64,000 nt of DNA from Paraburkholderia sp. BL23I1N1 (GCF_003610295.1 NZ_RAPV01000002.1:1302001-1366000); one strand, 5' to 3'. Shown: positions 1 through 10,506, numbered from the stretch's first letter. Translations and numbers: made by a program. The notes: generated by a model not told the origin, from the letters alone.

Positions 1-11
1 AGGTTGCGAGC

Positions 12-48
12 TCAAACTTAAGTGAACAAAGTTCAAAGTTAAGTGAAT
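12..48. repeat. Two direct repeats, probable end repeats of the Mu-like element
   Basis: Two 16-base copies, tcaaacttaagtgaac (12-27) and tcaaagttaagtgaat (33-48), start 21 bases apart and differ at two positions. Repeats spaced about two helical turns apart near the repressor side of a Mu-like element resemble transposase-binding end repeats. That role is inferred from position. A related 9-mer, gttaagtgg, lies near 1231. No matching right-hand end was recognised in the window. Confidence 0.45.
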
Positions 49-359
49 CTTGTGGGGAAGCACCCAGAACGAGCATTGATACGCAAGAACGAAATTCGTG
101 TGAATCCTTGCCAGACGGCCCGCCAGCGGTTGCTGATGCTCAGATGAAAATGGCAAAACGAACGAACAACCGGCACTTCACGCAAAAAAACCGAGCAGGC
201 CTGAAGCGAGCAGCCAACCGACATCGCTGCTGGTTTGCACCCGCGTCAATCGGTACGTCAAAGGTGGAGCAACAAGGAAATGGTTGTGGAGATAGATGCC
301 GTCAGCGAGCCAACTTTGCTCGGTGTTCTTCGATGACGTCGTCGGCGATCAAGCGGATC
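49..359. other. No gene recognised between end repeats and repressor
   Basis: This stretch lies between the end repeats and the 3' end of the leftward repressor gene. Short open frames exist on both strands, but none has a convincing ribosome site or recognisable protein. It is probably non-coding end sequence of the Mu-like element or decayed phage DNA. Confidence 0.4.
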
Positions 360-977
360 TTATCGCGCACGCGGGTGTTTGCCGGAAAAAACGGCGCTGC
401 CGTGCCGCTGTAGCGTCTCGAATACAAGGTTGGCAAGGTCGCTCCCCGAGAGGCTCCCGAGTCGTCCCGCATATCTACAAATCGCGTCGAACGCCTCTTC
501 AAACTCGTCGCTTTTCTCCACTGCTGTTCGAACGAGCGCTTCCGCCTGCGCCTTGCCGATGGAAAGCGCACCAGATTGAGAGGCACTCTGTACCTCATCC
601 AGCGCAAATAGATAGAAAAGGTTCTCAAGAGCTTGCACACTGGCTCCCGCAGGGCTGATGTCACCGCCAAAAAGCCTTGCCGCAACTTTCGCCGCGAGAG
701 CGGGCAGCTTTTCGATTCTATCGCCTTCCAGGACGTAGGGCAGATCAATCCCTAAAGAAGCCGCCGCTTCGTAATACGCTACGTCGGGCTCTCGCTCTCC
801 TGCCTCGTAATTAACTTGCGTTCGGCGATGGACGCCTACCCTTTCTGCGAACGCCTCCTGCGAAAGCTTGAGACGCATTCTTTCTTCGCGAAGCCTCGCG
901 CCCGACTCCTTACGCAGTTTCGCCCATATCGATTCTCGGGTGCCCTTGGACGAGCTCTGATCCGCGCTGCTTGACAT
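360..977 (-). CDS. XRE-family helix-turn-helix repressor of the Mu-like element
   Basis: The 205-residue protein carries an N-terminal XRE/lambda-repressor-type helix-turn-helix at about residues 25-85, with LREERMRLKLSQEAFAERVG followed by RRTQVNYEAGEREPDVAYY. The rest, residues 95-205, is an uncharacterised alpha-helical region. It is transcribed leftward, divergent from the transposase, which is the arrangement of repressor and transposase in Mu-like phages. Its ATG lies 24 bases from a perfect palindrome that is a good candidate operator. The likely role is repression of the transposase promoter, and possibly autoregulation. Function is inferred from domain and position. Confidence 0.75.
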   Translation of the reverse strand: MSSSADQSSSKGTRESIWAKLRKESGARLREERMRLKLSQEAFAERVGVHRRTQVNYEAGEREPDVAYYEAAASLGIDLPYVLEGDRIEKLPALAAKVAARLFGGDISPAGASVQALENLFYLFALDEVQSASQSGALSIGKAQAEALVRTAVEKSDEFEEAFDAICRYAGRLGSLSGSDLANLVFETLQRHGSAVFSGKHPRAR

Positions 978-1000
978 GTGTATGAATCGTATCCTATATT

Positions 1001-1019
1001 TGTGCTCGTAACGAGCACA
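1001..1019. promoter_or_regulatory. Perfect 19-base palindrome, probable repressor operator
   Basis: tgtgctcgt, a central a, then acgagcaca form a perfect inverted repeat with 9-base arms. It sits just upstream of the XRE repressor gene in the divergent intergenic region leading to the transposase. Symmetry and position fit a dimeric helix-turn-helix repressor site. Binding is inferred. Confidence 0.55.
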
Positions 1020-1339
1020 TTGCCGGGCCGGTAATTCAATCGAACGATTCTACCGCCGCTCGTCATGAGCCCGTCGAGGAAAGACTATCCCGCGTGTACT
1101 TAGTGTCAGTTCGGAAGGCGGCTACAGACCGCCATTGTAAGTCAGGAGTGCATACGGTAATCGGTGGTCGCGTGGCGTGCCGCTTTGGCAGATCGGATCA
1201 AAATGGGGCAGTGCGGGTTGAGGGGAGGGAGTTAAGTGGTCGCGAGCGCAACAGCTGCCAGCTCGACGGTGTTGCACAGACCGGAACCCGAAATTCGTCT
1301 GCAACGCTCCCCGAAGACGCAGATAGATGAGGATTCTCC
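1020..1339. other. Intergenic control region between repressor and transposase
   Basis: No convincing gene is seen here. In Mu this interval would hold ner. The only open frame, about 78 codons ending at 1330, has no helix-turn-helix and is not recognised. The stretch near 1231 (gttaagtgg) matches the core of the left-end repeats and may be an internal transposase-binding site. Confidence 0.35.
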
Positions 1340-2800
1340 GTGAGTAACGACGCCTGGATAACGACTCAAGAAGCTGTTGCGCTTCTTGGTGTCAACAAGA
1401 GCACGATTAAGCGCCGCATTGACGCGCGCCTATATGTCGCACACACGATTCCGGGAAATGGTGGGGCGCAATATCGAATTCGGCTCGATAGCCTTCCTCC
1501 TGACGTCCAAGCGCAATACTACGCTGCACGCTTTAGGCTTGACGGCGGCCATTCGCCTGACAGTGAGAGGCGTGAGCCGGGTGAGACAGACAATGAGTTG
1601 TGGCGGCGATTCGAGGATGCTTCCGACAAGCTCAAGACTCGTGCTGAGCGTAATCTTGTCGCGGTGCTGTCGTGGTTTGATGCAGTTCAGGCGGGCGTGA
1701 GTCGGATGACCGCTTATGCGGAAATTCAGCGTGATCATGGGATCGGCCGTATGGCGTTAAATCGCTGGCTGAAATCGGTTCAGGGGCATCCACGCGAACA
1801 CTGGCTTGCCCTGCTGTGTCCAGACTATCGAATCGACAACGCGAAGAAGGCTGAATGGACACCGGGCGCATGGGAGTTCTACCTGTCGGCAGCGATGACG
1901 CCGGGCGCAAAAGTTCGCTCGGCGTGGGCGCGAACTCGGGATAAAGGCGATCCGCTGGGCTGGTCGATTCCGTCCTACGACACGGCAAAACGCGATTTCC
2001 TTCGTTTGCGGGAAGACGTCCGCACTTTGCTTAAGAGCGGCGGGACCGCACTGAAAGCCCTGTCGCCCACACAGCGCCGCGACTACACGTCGCTTAGCCT
2101 GCACGAATTGTGGTGTCTCGACGGCAGAAAAATTGACCTGATGGTCCGTGATGACGACGGTAGTCTCGGCGTGAAGGGGCGCGTGCTGCGTCCATACGTC
2201 CTCGGCATCCAGGAAGTTCGCACACGCGTCATTCTCGGCTATGCGATCTCTGCGTCGCTCGATGCCGATGTCGTTCGACAAGCGTTTCTCAGCGCGATGA
2301 CACGAACGAATCGGGTAATCCCACGCGGCGTTTTAATGGACAACGGCATGGAAAACGCGGCGAAAGAGATTTCCGGTGGTGCGCCGTGGCGTCGTCGTGG
2401 CAAGGTCAAAGAGGACGAGATTATTGGTCTGTTCCCGATGCTCGGTGTGCAGATTACATGGGCGATGACGGCGCATGGCCAGTCGAAACCGATCGAACGC
2501 GCCTCCGGCACAATCAAGGAGCGGACTGAGCCGCGTCCGGAGTTCCAGGGCGCATATTGCGGCCACAAGCCTGAAGCTCGGCCCGAAGAATGGGATGCGA
2601 AGGAGGCTGTCCCGCTGTCGATGTTCCGCAAGGTGCTTGCCGAAGAGGTGAACGCGTATCATCGCGCGCCGCACCGGGGACAGGGGATGGAAAAGCGCAG
2701 TCCCATGCAGGTTTATGGCGATCTGAACCGCGAGGGGAACATCGCGGCGCGGCGGCTCTCCGGTCTGGATGATCGGCGCTTTGCGTCACTACTGCGCTAG
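1340..2800 (+). CDS. Mu-like DDE transposase, apparently lacking the C-terminal domain
   Basis: The 486-residue protein starts at GTG behind a gagga ribosome site. Residues 4-60 form the Mu-type N-terminal winged helix (ITTQEAVALLGVNKSTIKRR). A second helical DNA-binding region spans about 100-160, and the integrase core runs about 245-400. Candidate catalytic residues are D261 (CLDGRK), D334 (MDNGMEN) and E386 (KPIERASG), which match the order and spacing of MuA D269, D336 and E392. MuA has about 660 residues; this protein ends soon after the core, so the beta-barrel and the region that contacts MuB and ClpX are absent. No MuB-like gene follows. It is probably a relic, though the core looks intact. 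Confidence 0.8.
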   Translation: MSNDAWITTQEAVALLGVNKSTIKRRIDARLYVAHTIPGNGGAQYRIRLDSLPPDVQAQYYAARFRLDGGHSPDSERREPGETDNELWRRFEDASDKLKTRAERNLVAVLSWFDAVQAGVSRMTAYAEIQRDHGIGRMALNRWLKSVQGHPREHWLALLCPDYRIDNAKKAEWTPGAWEFYLSAAMTPGAKVRSAWARTRDKGDPLGWSIPSYDTAKRDFLRLREDVRTLLKSGGTALKALSPTQRRDYTSLSLHELWCLDGRKIDLMVRDDDGSLGVKGRVLRPYVLGIQEVRTRVILGYAISASLDADVVRQAFLSAMTRTNRVIPRGVLMDNGMENAAKEISGGAPWRRRGKVKEDEIIGLFPMLGVQITWAMTAHGQSKPIERASGTIKERTEPRPEFQGAYCGHKPEARPEEWDAKEAVPLSMFRKVLAEEVNAYHRAPHRGQGMEKRSPMQVYGDLNREGNIAARRLSGLDDRRFASLLR

Positions 2801-2893
2801 ATCCTGAAGCTTGATGACCTGCCGCTCTTGTCGTGGCCGAATGTGCGGCAGATAAACGTGCCGTCGCGCCGGCTGGCATAGAAGGCGGCAGAA

Positions 2894-3208
2894 ATGAAAA
2901 ACGAACCCGCGGGGAAGCACTTGAAAATGGTGGGGTGCGATATGGACCATAGACGTGAGCAGGTAATCGGTGACTCTGTTCCCGACGAGGCATCCGGACA
3001 ACTCGACGATGAACTGGACCGGCAGTGTGACCGGGAATGGGACATGTGCCAGGCTGTAGCGGCACTCAAGGCGATTTCGGGACTCTGTAGTACCAGCAGC
3101 AGGGCGGCGCAGGATGAGACGCTGGACTGGGTCGGGCGCCACGACATGGCGGCACTTCTTGCCTTGATATCGGACCGGCTTGAGCGTTCGATGTCCCCTG
3201 CGCGCTAG
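2894..3208 (+). CDS. Small hypothetical protein after the Mu-like transposase
   Basis: A 104-residue acidic-to-neutral protein begins at ATG behind a weak aaggcgg purine stretch. The N-terminal half is charged (HRREQVIGDSVPDEASGQLD) and the C-terminal half is helical (HDMAALLALISDRLERS). No signal peptide, membrane segment or known domain is recognised. It follows the transposase by 93 bases on the same strand and could be a phage early gene or a small host gene. Alternative starts at 2930 and 2942 are possible. I do not recognise the family. Confidence 0.4.
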   Translation: MKNEPAGKHLKMVGCDMDHRREQVIGDSVPDEASGQLDDELDRQCDREWDMCQAVAALKAISGLCSTSSRAAQDETLDWVGRHDMAALLALISDRLERSMSPAR

Positions 3209-3472
3209 GCCGTTGTCGTTGTGCGTGGATGAAACGTACCCTAGCCAGCCGATCCACCTCGTGCCCGACCGGGCAGCCAGCTCTACGATTGGGCATCCAG
3301 GATAGGCTGGAAACAGCGCTTTCGCCCAAGATGGATAGGTGTATACCCGAATTTCATGCCGTTTTCCGGCCGTCTTCCGATGCTGCGAAGCCTTCTGCCA
3401 GCTTTTTCCGCGCCAGATTGCCCAGTTTTTCTGCGTACCGACAGAATCTCGACATCAATGTCCACATCCCTT
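3209..3472. other. Non-coding stretch between phage remnant and groES promoter
   Basis: No gene is recognised. The boundary between the Mu-like remnant and host DNA must lie in or before this interval, but no copy of the left-end repeat core was seen to mark it. It holds only a short gcccgaccgggc inverted repeat, near 3270. Confidence 0.35.
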
Positions 3473-3502
3473 CTTGAATTTGTCACCACCCGTCCATATA
3501 AT
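3473..3502 (+). promoter_or_regulatory. groESL promoter with overlapping sigma-70 and sigma-32 elements
   Basis: A sigma-70 promoter is readable as TTGAAT (3474-3479), a 17-base spacer and TATAAT (3497-3502). A heat-shock sigma-32 reading overlaps it: CTTGAA (3473-3478), 13 bases, then GTCCATAT (3492-3499), six of eight matches to CCCCATNT. The last base of the -10 box is the first base of the CIRCE element. Use of both sigma factors is inferred. Confidence 0.7.
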
Positions 3503-3528
3503 TAGCACTCGCTGCACGAGAGTGCTAA
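3502..3528. promoter_or_regulatory. CIRCE element, HrcA operator
   Basis: TTAGCACTC, nine bases, GAGTGCTAA is an exact match to the CIRCE consensus. It overlaps the downstream edge of the groESL -10 box, so bound HrcA would block transcription until heat stress. The hrcA gene itself is not in the window. Confidence 0.95.
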
Positions 3529-3600
3529 CAATATTGCCAGTTGGCTCAGTCAGCTGGGTTTTCTCAGCGTTCTTCAGTCTCAATCAAGAGAGGAGTATGT

Positions 3601-3891
3601 ATGAACCTTCGTCCTTTGCATGATCGCGTGATCGTCAAACGTCTGGATCAAGAAACCAAGACTGCGTCGGGCATCGTGATCCCCGAAGCCGCAGCGGAAA
3701 AGCCGGATCAAGGCGAAATCCTGGCAGTCGGCCCGGGCAAGCGTGACGACAAGGGTGCACAAATCGCACTCGACGTGAAGGTTGGTGACCGCGTCCTGTT
3801 CGGCAAGTACGCAGGCCAGACCGTTAAGGTCGACGGCAACGAACTGCTCGTGATGCGCGAAGAAGACATCATGGCCGTGGTGCAGAAGTAA
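3601..3891 (+). CDS. groES: GroES (Cpn10) co-chaperonin
   Basis: The 96-residue cytoplasmic co-chaperonin caps the GroEL cavity as a heptamer. It begins [16 protein letters not shown], carries the mobile loop around residues 17-35 ([20 protein letters not shown]) and ends [10 protein letters not shown], all typical. Length is normal. The start is set by an agaggag ribosome site about eight bases upstream. The gene is first in the groES-groEL operon, downstream of the combined sigma-70/sigma-32 promoter and CIRCE, so heat induction and HrcA control are expected. Confidence 0.98.
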   Translation: MNLRPLHDRVIVKRLDQETKTASGIVIPEAAAEKPDQGEILAVGPGKRDDKGAQIALDVKVGDRVLFGKYAGQTVKVDGNELLVMREEDIMAVVQK

Positions 3892-3942
3892 GCGCTGGTC
3901 GCTACTTTTCCAGGTCATATCCCAGAGAATTAAAGGAGTTAG

Positions 3943-5586
<1,644 letters not shown>

Positions 5587-5664
5587 TTTCGATTGGGCCT
5601 CTCTTGTTAGAGGCTCAGTTCGAAACACATGGGAAAGTGCGCTGCGAGGCGTGCTTTCCAAAAG

Positions 5665-5693
5665 AAAAAACCCGCAGAAATGCGGGTTTTTTT
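5665..5693. terminator. Rho-independent terminator, probably bidirectional
   Basis: The hairpin aaaaaacccgca, loop gaaa, tgcgggtttttt is flanked by A and T tracts on both sides. It lies 78 bases after groEL and about 90 bases after the leftward thiD-like gene, so it could end transcription from both. Confidence 0.9.
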
Positions 5694-5782
5694 ATGGGCG
5701 CTGTTTGGCCGAAGCACAAGCCAAAGCGGAAGCGCTTGCTGGGCGCCTACCGCTTATACAGCAGACGCTTTGCCTCGAATAC

Positions 5783-6655
5783 TCAATGCCGCGCCTCACC
5801 CGGCGCCGCGTCCTTGCCGGCTGCGGGCGGCGTGTCGTCATCGCTGCTGCGGGCCCAGAAGAAACGGTCCGGCATATACACACCCATTCCCGGGCGGAAT
5901 GCGTTGCGCACCGCCTGATACAAATACTCTTGCGCCTCGCGCACCGCTTCCGCGGGTTCCTGGCCGTTGGCCAGCAAGGCAGCAATCGCGGAACCGAGCG
6001 TATCCGTAATGCCCATGATCCGATGGCTGCCGCGGTCCCACATATCCTGGCGCAACTGGCCGTCTTCGCTGAACAGCGTATTGACCAGCCGGTGCGTGCC
6101 GGTTTCCGTCGACAAAATGTACTCGCAGCCTTGCGACAGCAGATGCGAGATCGCTGCGTCGAGGCTCGGCGCTTCGGCGTCGCCATCTGGCTGGGCGAGG
6201 GCGAGCAGCGTGGCCGAATCGGCGACCAGCAAAGTGGTTTGTGGCGCCAGCAGGTCGGCGATCGCTTCGCGCAGTTCGTCGGCGGCGAGCACGTGTTCGT
6301 CGTCGAGCGTGAAATCGGGGGCGAGGATCAGCGGGATGTCGTCGTAATCGGCGACCACCTCGGCAATCGCGCTCACCACTTCCGCGCGTGTGCACGCGCC
6401 GACCTTGAACGCGGCGATCGGCATGTCTTCGAGCAGCATCCGGGCCTGAGTCGCGACCACTTCAGGGTCGAGCCCGGTGACTTCGTCGCAGCTTGCCGAG
6501 TCGCGCACGGTATAGCCGGTGAGCACGGAGACGCCATGGCAACCCATGCTGGCAAGGGTCATCAGGTCGGCCTGCAGGCCGGAGCCGCCGGTGGGATCGG
6601 AAAGGCCGAAGGTGAGGACGATCGGAGGCGTATCGCTGGGCATGAAAATTTGCAA
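5783..6655 (-). CDS. thiD: Hydroxymethylpyrimidine/phosphomethylpyrimidine kinase (ThiD-like)
   Basis: The 290-residue ribokinase-fold kinase would phosphorylate hydroxymethylpyrimidine and its monophosphate in thiamine synthesis. The N-terminus IVLTFGLSDPTGGSGLQADL is the classical ThiD signature, with the substrate-binding G-S-G-Q-A-D. The C-terminal phosphate-binding loop, normally a GTG(D/C)T-type sequence, reads MGITDTLGSAIAA, so its glycines are partly replaced. The extra C-terminal tail (about residues 265-290) is low-complexity. ATG at 6655 is used; ATG at 6643 is an alternative. It faces groEL convergently and diverges from rubredoxin. Assignment is good; activity on both substrates is not shown. 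Confidence 0.85.
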   Translation of the reverse strand: MQIFMPSDTPPIVLTFGLSDPTGGSGLQADLMTLASMGCHGVSVLTGYTVRDSASCDEVTGLDPEVVATQARMLLEDMPIAAFKVGACTRAEVVSAIAEVVADYDDIPLILAPDFTLDDEHVLAADELREAIADLLAPQTTLLVADSATLLALAQPDGDAEAPSLDAAISHLLSQGCEYILSTETGTHRLVNTLFSEDGQLRQDMWDRGSHRIMGITDTLGSAIAALLANGQEPAEAVREAQEYLYQAVRNAFRPGMGVYMPDRFFWARSSDDDTPPAAGKDAAPGEARH

Positions 6656-6877
6656 AAAGGAGCTGTATTTAGGCGCAGACGGTGCGCAATCGGCTCAATT
6701 ATGCGGCCTAAACTGTTGTGAAGGCGTTTTTTCGCATTCTTCGGCAAACCAACGCGGCCTGCATCGCCAAAGGCCGCCGCGCGCAAGGATTGCGCGTTTC
6801 TGATTGCTAGGCATTGGGGCGGCAACACGGTACCATCATGGCTCCCGCTTCCACGGACTCTACTTCGCGACACAAGA

Positions 6878-7048
6878 ATGGAATATCAAAGCTGGATGTG
6901 CCTGATTTGCGGCTGGATTTACGACGAAGAAGCCGGTTTGCCGGACGAAGGCATTGCGCCGGGCACCCGCTGGGAGCACGTTCCCATCAACTGGACCTGC
7001 CCGGAATGCGGAGCGCGCAAGGAAGACTTCGAGATGGTCCAGATCTGA
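6878..7048 (+). CDS. Rubredoxin
   Basis: A 56-residue iron protein with two Cys-x-x-Cys knuckles, C8-C11 (MCLICGWIYDEEAG) and C41-C44 (WTCPECGARKEDFEMV), which bind one iron in electron transfer. Length and spacing are typical of rubredoxin-1. It diverges from the thiD-like gene by 222 bases. In many betaproteobacteria rubredoxin lies next to a pil-chp twitching-motility chemosensory cluster. Here only a ChpA-like remnant follows, 145 bases downstream. Confidence 0.95.
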   Translation: MEYQSWMCLICGWIYDEEAGLPDEGIAPGTRWEHVPINWTCPECGARKEDFEMVQI

Positions 7049-7193
7049 GGTCCAACGCGTCGACGCGGAACGTCCCCGGTTGCGCCGTGTCGCAACGGTA
7101 GTCTGCCATTGTCCTGTCACCAGCTCGCGCATTAGCCGATCAGTCTCTCGCGCGGCGCTGAGTGGCGGCCCGTCAGCTTCCTGTCGCCTGCCC

Positions 7194-8633
7194 ATGACTC
7201 TTCGATCCGCTGCACCCGATCCCTTCGATGCATTGCCGAATCCACGCGGCGGCGCTGTCCGTTCGGCGGAACTGGCGCTGGCCGAGGCGCTGCTAGCGTT
7301 CGAACAACACAGCGAGAGCACGTCGGCGCTGCTGCGTGCGTCGCACGCGTTGCGCGAAGCCGGCTGGCTGAGCGCGCAGCGCTTCGCGGACGCGCTGGTG
7401 CGGCTTTCGCCTTTGGCCGACGAGGGTGACTCGACTCACCCGACTCACCAGGTTAGCCCGGCTGACACGAACAGTGCGCGACCCGCGTTCGGCGCGGCGC
7501 TGCGCGATTTCCGCGCGGCGCTCGAACGCCACAATCTGCACGAGCTGTCCTGCTCGCCCAGTCTGTTCAACCACTATCGCGTGCTTTGCACTCATCTGTC
7601 GGAGCACACGCCCGGTTCGACCGTCGCTTTCGAAGACCTCGCGCTGAGCGGGCGCCCGGTGCCGCCGGTGTCGCTGCACGCCCAGTCCGCGGATCAACTC
7701 GCCCATTTGCGGGCGCGCTATGAGCGCGCGCTGCTGCCCGTGTTGCGGTCGCAGCCCGACAACAGCGGCGCCGCGTTGGCGTTCACGAACGCGGCGCTCG
7801 ACGAACTGGACACCGTCCTGGCCGAACTCGCCGGCCCGGACCCCTACGATTTCTGGCGCCTCGCCAAAGCCTGCGCCAAGGCGCTGCGCGTTAGCGGCCG
7901 TGCGACCGGAGGAGCCGACGCGCGCCGCTTTTATGCGCGCTGCAACCTTACACTGGCCGATCACGCGCACGGCATCGAGCGCGCGCCGCGTTCCCTGGTG
8001 CGCGCAACTCTGGCGCTGCTCTGGCGCGATTACGCGTTGTTCGGCGCTGCGGCGGAAGATGCCGACCAGGTCGAGGTGCTGCACGACTATGGCTTGACGG
8101 TCGATTGGCACGTCGCGGGCACCCAGGCATCCGAAATGCTTTGGGAGGCCGACGCCGTCCAGGCGCAGACGATCAGCGTGACCCGTACGGCGCTGACACG
8201 TGAGTTGGGCGTGTTGACCGTCAACTCGCATGCTTATGAAGATTTCCTGCAGACGGCGGATGCCTCGATTTCGGCGCTGACCGAGCATGCCCGCGCGGCC
8301 GATCAGCCCGAGAAAGCCGATCCGAGCGAAGCGCTGCAGGCGGGTGACGCCGCTTACCGGCTCGGCGCCGCCGCGTCCGCGCTGGGCCTCGGCCACGTGG
8401 CGCTGGTGGCCGATGCGCTCGGGCTTGCCTGGCGCCGCCGCGCGCACGCCGGTGTATCGACGCCGGCGGTGCGCTCCCATGTCGTCGTCGGTGCGCCGGC
8501 GGCGAGCACGCTCGAGCAGGCTGCCGAAGCGTTGCGCGCCATGTTGCATAAAGTCGCTGCGGGCGTCGCACCGGCAGGCAGCAGCGCCGCACTGGCCGCA
8601 TTGACGCGCGCGATCGAGCAGGGCGGCGCCTGA
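7194..8633 (+). CDS. Hypothetical protein, possible degraded ChpA/PilL N-terminal region
   Basis: A 479-residue, alanine-rich, mostly alpha-helical soluble protein without signal peptide. Segments such as YDFWRLAKACAKALR, ARRFYARCNLTL and LLWRDYALFGAAAEDADQVE recall the N-terminal helical region of ChpA/PilL-type hybrid histidine kinases. No phosphotransfer His motif, kinase core or receiver domain is present. Position after rubredoxin fits a pil-chp locus from which pilG, pilH, pilI, pilJ and the ChpA C-terminus have been lost. The family link is tentative. The coding frame is intact and has the GC-rich third-position bias of its neighbours, so it is probably expressed. Confidence 0.6.
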   Translation: MTLRSAAPDPFDALPNPRGGAVRSAELALAEALLAFEQHSESTSALLRASHALREAGWLSAQRFADALVRLSPLADEGDSTHPTHQVSPADTNSARPAFGAALRDFRAALERHNLHELSCSPSLFNHYRVLCTHLSEHTPGSTVAFEDLALSGRPVPPVSLHAQSADQLAHLRARYERALLPVLRSQPDNSGAALAFTNAALDELDTVLAELAGPDPYDFWRLAKACAKALRVSGRATGGADARRFYARCNLTLADHAHGIERAPRSLVRATLALLWRDYALFGAAAEDADQVEVLHDYGLTVDWHVAGTQASEMLWEADAVQAQTISVTRTALTRELGVLTVNSHAYEDFLQTADASISALTEHARAADQPEKADPSEALQAGDAAYRLGAAASALGLGHVALVADALGLAWRRRAHAGVSTPAVRSHVVVGAPAASTLEQAAEALRAMLHKVAAGVAPAGSSAALAALTRAIEQGGA

Positions 8634-8895
8634 ACGGCTGCGCAATCAGCATCAGCAGCATGTTCTGCGCGCCGGCAGGCATCCTCAGCCAGCCGCGGCG
8701 AGGACCAAGGTCGACCGCGGAGGCACGCGATATGCGTGTCGAAAACACCGCTAACCGCGCCATGGACAAGGCCTGCGTGCGTGATAGAGTGCAACTTGAT
8801 TCGCCGTCGATGGCTCGCGGCGCATTTCATCGCGCACGTCGCGGTTCCGCGCTCAAAGCCCGCCATCCTGCATCGTCTTTGCTAAAATCCGAACT

Positions 8896-9474
8896 ATGTC
8901 CAAGAGTACCGATCGCATCAATCTGACCAACCAGTTCCTGATCGCCATGCCGAGCATGGCGGATCCCACGTTTTCAGGAACGGTGGTCTACCTTTGCGAT
9001 CACAGTGAGCGCGGTGCGCTCGGCCTCGTGATCAACCGGCCGACCGACATCGATCTGGAAGCGCTCTTCAGTCGCATCGATCTCAAACTCGAGATCGAAC
9101 CCCTTCTTCATGTGCCCGTGTATTTTGGCGGCCCGGTGCAAACCGAGCGCGGCTTCGTGCTGCACGATCCGAAAGACGGCAATGCGTATACGTCGTCCAT
9201 GTCGGTGCCGGGCGGGCTCGAGATGACCACCTCGAAAGATGTGCTCGAAGCCGTCGCGAGCGGCACCGGTCCGGAGCGCTTCCTGCTTACGCTCGGCCAC
9301 GCCGGCTGGGGTGCGGGTCAGCTCGAAGAAGAGATTTCGAAGAACGGCTGGCTCACGGTCGAAGCCGACCCGAAAATCGTTTTCGACGTGCCCGCCGAAG
9401 AGCGCCTGGAAGCCGCGCTTGCGCTGCTCGGAATTTCGCTGTCGATGCTGTCGGGCGAAGCAGGTCACGCATGA
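8896..9474 (+). CDS. yqgE: YqgE/AlgH family protein
   Basis: The 192-residue protein belongs to the YqgE/AlgH family (DUF179), of unknown biochemical role. It begins with the family pattern [20 protein letters not shown], continues [18 protein letters not shown] and has the later blocks VYFGGPV and [12 protein letters not shown]. Length is usual. It overlaps ruvX by an ATGA junction, and the yqgE-ruvX-pyrR-pyrB order is widely conserved in gammaproteobacteria and betaproteobacteria. Confidence 0.95.
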   Translation: MSKSTDRINLTNQFLIAMPSMADPTFSGTVVYLCDHSERGALGLVINRPTDIDLEALFSRIDLKLEIEPLLHVPVYFGGPVQTERGFVLHDPKDGNAYTSSMSVPGGLEMTTSKDVLEAVASGTGPERFLLTLGHAGWGAGQLEEEISKNGWLTVEADPKIVFDVPAEERLEAALALLGISLSMLSGEAGHA

Positions 9475-9911
9475 ACCTGCCGGCCGGACGTGAGGCGACG
9501 CTGCTTGCGTTCGACTATGGTGAAAAGCGGATCGGCGTGGCGGTGGGCAATTCGCTCACCCGCAGCGCACGGGCGCTCGTGATCGTGCAGAACCGCAGCC
9601 GCGAATATCGTTTCGAGGCGATCGGCAAGCTGATCTCCGAGTGGAAGCCGGACGCGCTGGTGGTCGGGTTGCCCATGCACCCGGACGGCACGCCGCACGA
9701 AATGACCCAACTCGCGAAGCGCTTCGGCAATCAGCTGAACGGCCGCTTCAATCTACCGGTAACGTGGATCGACGAGCGCTATTCGTCGGTCGAGGCGAAG
9801 GCGGAAATCCGCGCCGGCAACGGCCGCGCCGACATGCTTGACGCCGAAGCCGCCAGCATCATCCTCCAGCAATATCTAGACGGACTTTCCGACGATCATG
9901 AGTTCCATTGA
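9471..9911 (+). CDS. ruvX: RuvX/YqgF, putative pre-16S rRNA nuclease
   Basis: A 146-residue RNase H-fold protein with the catalytic start [16 protein letters not shown], the middle [13 protein letters not shown] and the acidic DERYSSVEA motif. YqgF proteins trim the 5' end of 16S rRNA and are distantly related to Holliday-junction resolvases. The start overlaps the yqgE stop (ATGA) and the end overlaps pyrR by 14 bases, indicating one translationally coupled operon. Confidence 0.95.
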   Translation: MNLPAGREATLLAFDYGEKRIGVAVGNSLTRSARALVIVQNRSREYRFEAIGKLISEWKPDALVVGLPMHPDGTPHEMTQLAKRFGNQLNGRFNLPVTWIDERYSSVEAKAEIRAGNGRADMLDAEAASIILQQYLDGLSDDHEFH

Positions 9912-10449
9912 CGCCGAAGCGCTCTACAGCGCTTTGCTCGAACAGATTCGTGTCGCCTATGGTGACAAGCTCGGCGCCGCGCAGGACAGCGCAGAAGGTG
10001 CCGTGCTGGCCGGTATCTACAGCGGCGGCGCGTGGCTCGCCGAACGTCTCGCGCGCGACCTGCATTTGCCGAGCTTCGGCGTGGTGAACGTTGCGCTGCA
10101 TCGCGACGACTACGCGAAAAAAGGCCTGCACTCGCAGGCGAGCCCGACCTCGCTGCCGTTTTCCGTGGACAAGCGCCGCATTGTGCTGGTGGACGATGTG
10201 CTCTACACCGGCCGCACGATTCGCGCGGCGTTGAACGAGTTGTACGACTACGGCCGGCCGGCGTCGGTCGAACTGGCGGTGCTGGCCGATCGCGGCGGAC
10301 GCGAGCTGCCGGTGGCGGCGCGCTTCGTCGGCGGCGTGGTGCAAGTGCCCGCCGAGGCGACGCTCGTGCTGAGCCGCGAAGAGGGCGGTGACGGCGATGT
10401 CGGCGGCCATCAGCGTTTCACCTTTCACACCGAAGCCCGCGTCGATTGA
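9898..10449 (+). CDS. pyrR: PyrR, pyrimidine regulatory protein/uracil phosphoribosyltransferase
   Basis: The 183-residue type I phosphoribosyltransferase carries the PRPP-binding loop [20 protein letters not shown]. In Bacillus PyrR attenuates the pyr operon and also makes UMP from uracil and PRPP. In proteobacteria the regulatory function is less certain. No attenuator-like structure was recognised before pyrB. It lies directly ahead of pyrB, consistent with pyrimidine metabolism. Confidence 0.93.
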   Translation: MSSIDAEALYSALLEQIRVAYGDKLGAAQDSAEGAVLAGIYSGGAWLAERLARDLHLPSFGVVNVALHRDDYAKKGLHSQASPTSLPFSVDKRRIVLVDDVLYTGRTIRAALNELYDYGRPASVELAVLADRGGRELPVAARFVGGVVQVPAEATLVLSREEGGDGDVGGHQRFTFHTEARVD

Positions 10450-10506
10450 ACGCGGCTTTGCGCATCGAGCCGCATTAAGCCGTATTTAGCAATAAGCAGG
10501 TACATC

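Noticed and set aside
1094..1330. Possible 78-codon gene between repressor and transposase (ner position)
   Set aside because: No ribosome site, no helix-turn-helix and no recognisable family; the position alone is not enough.
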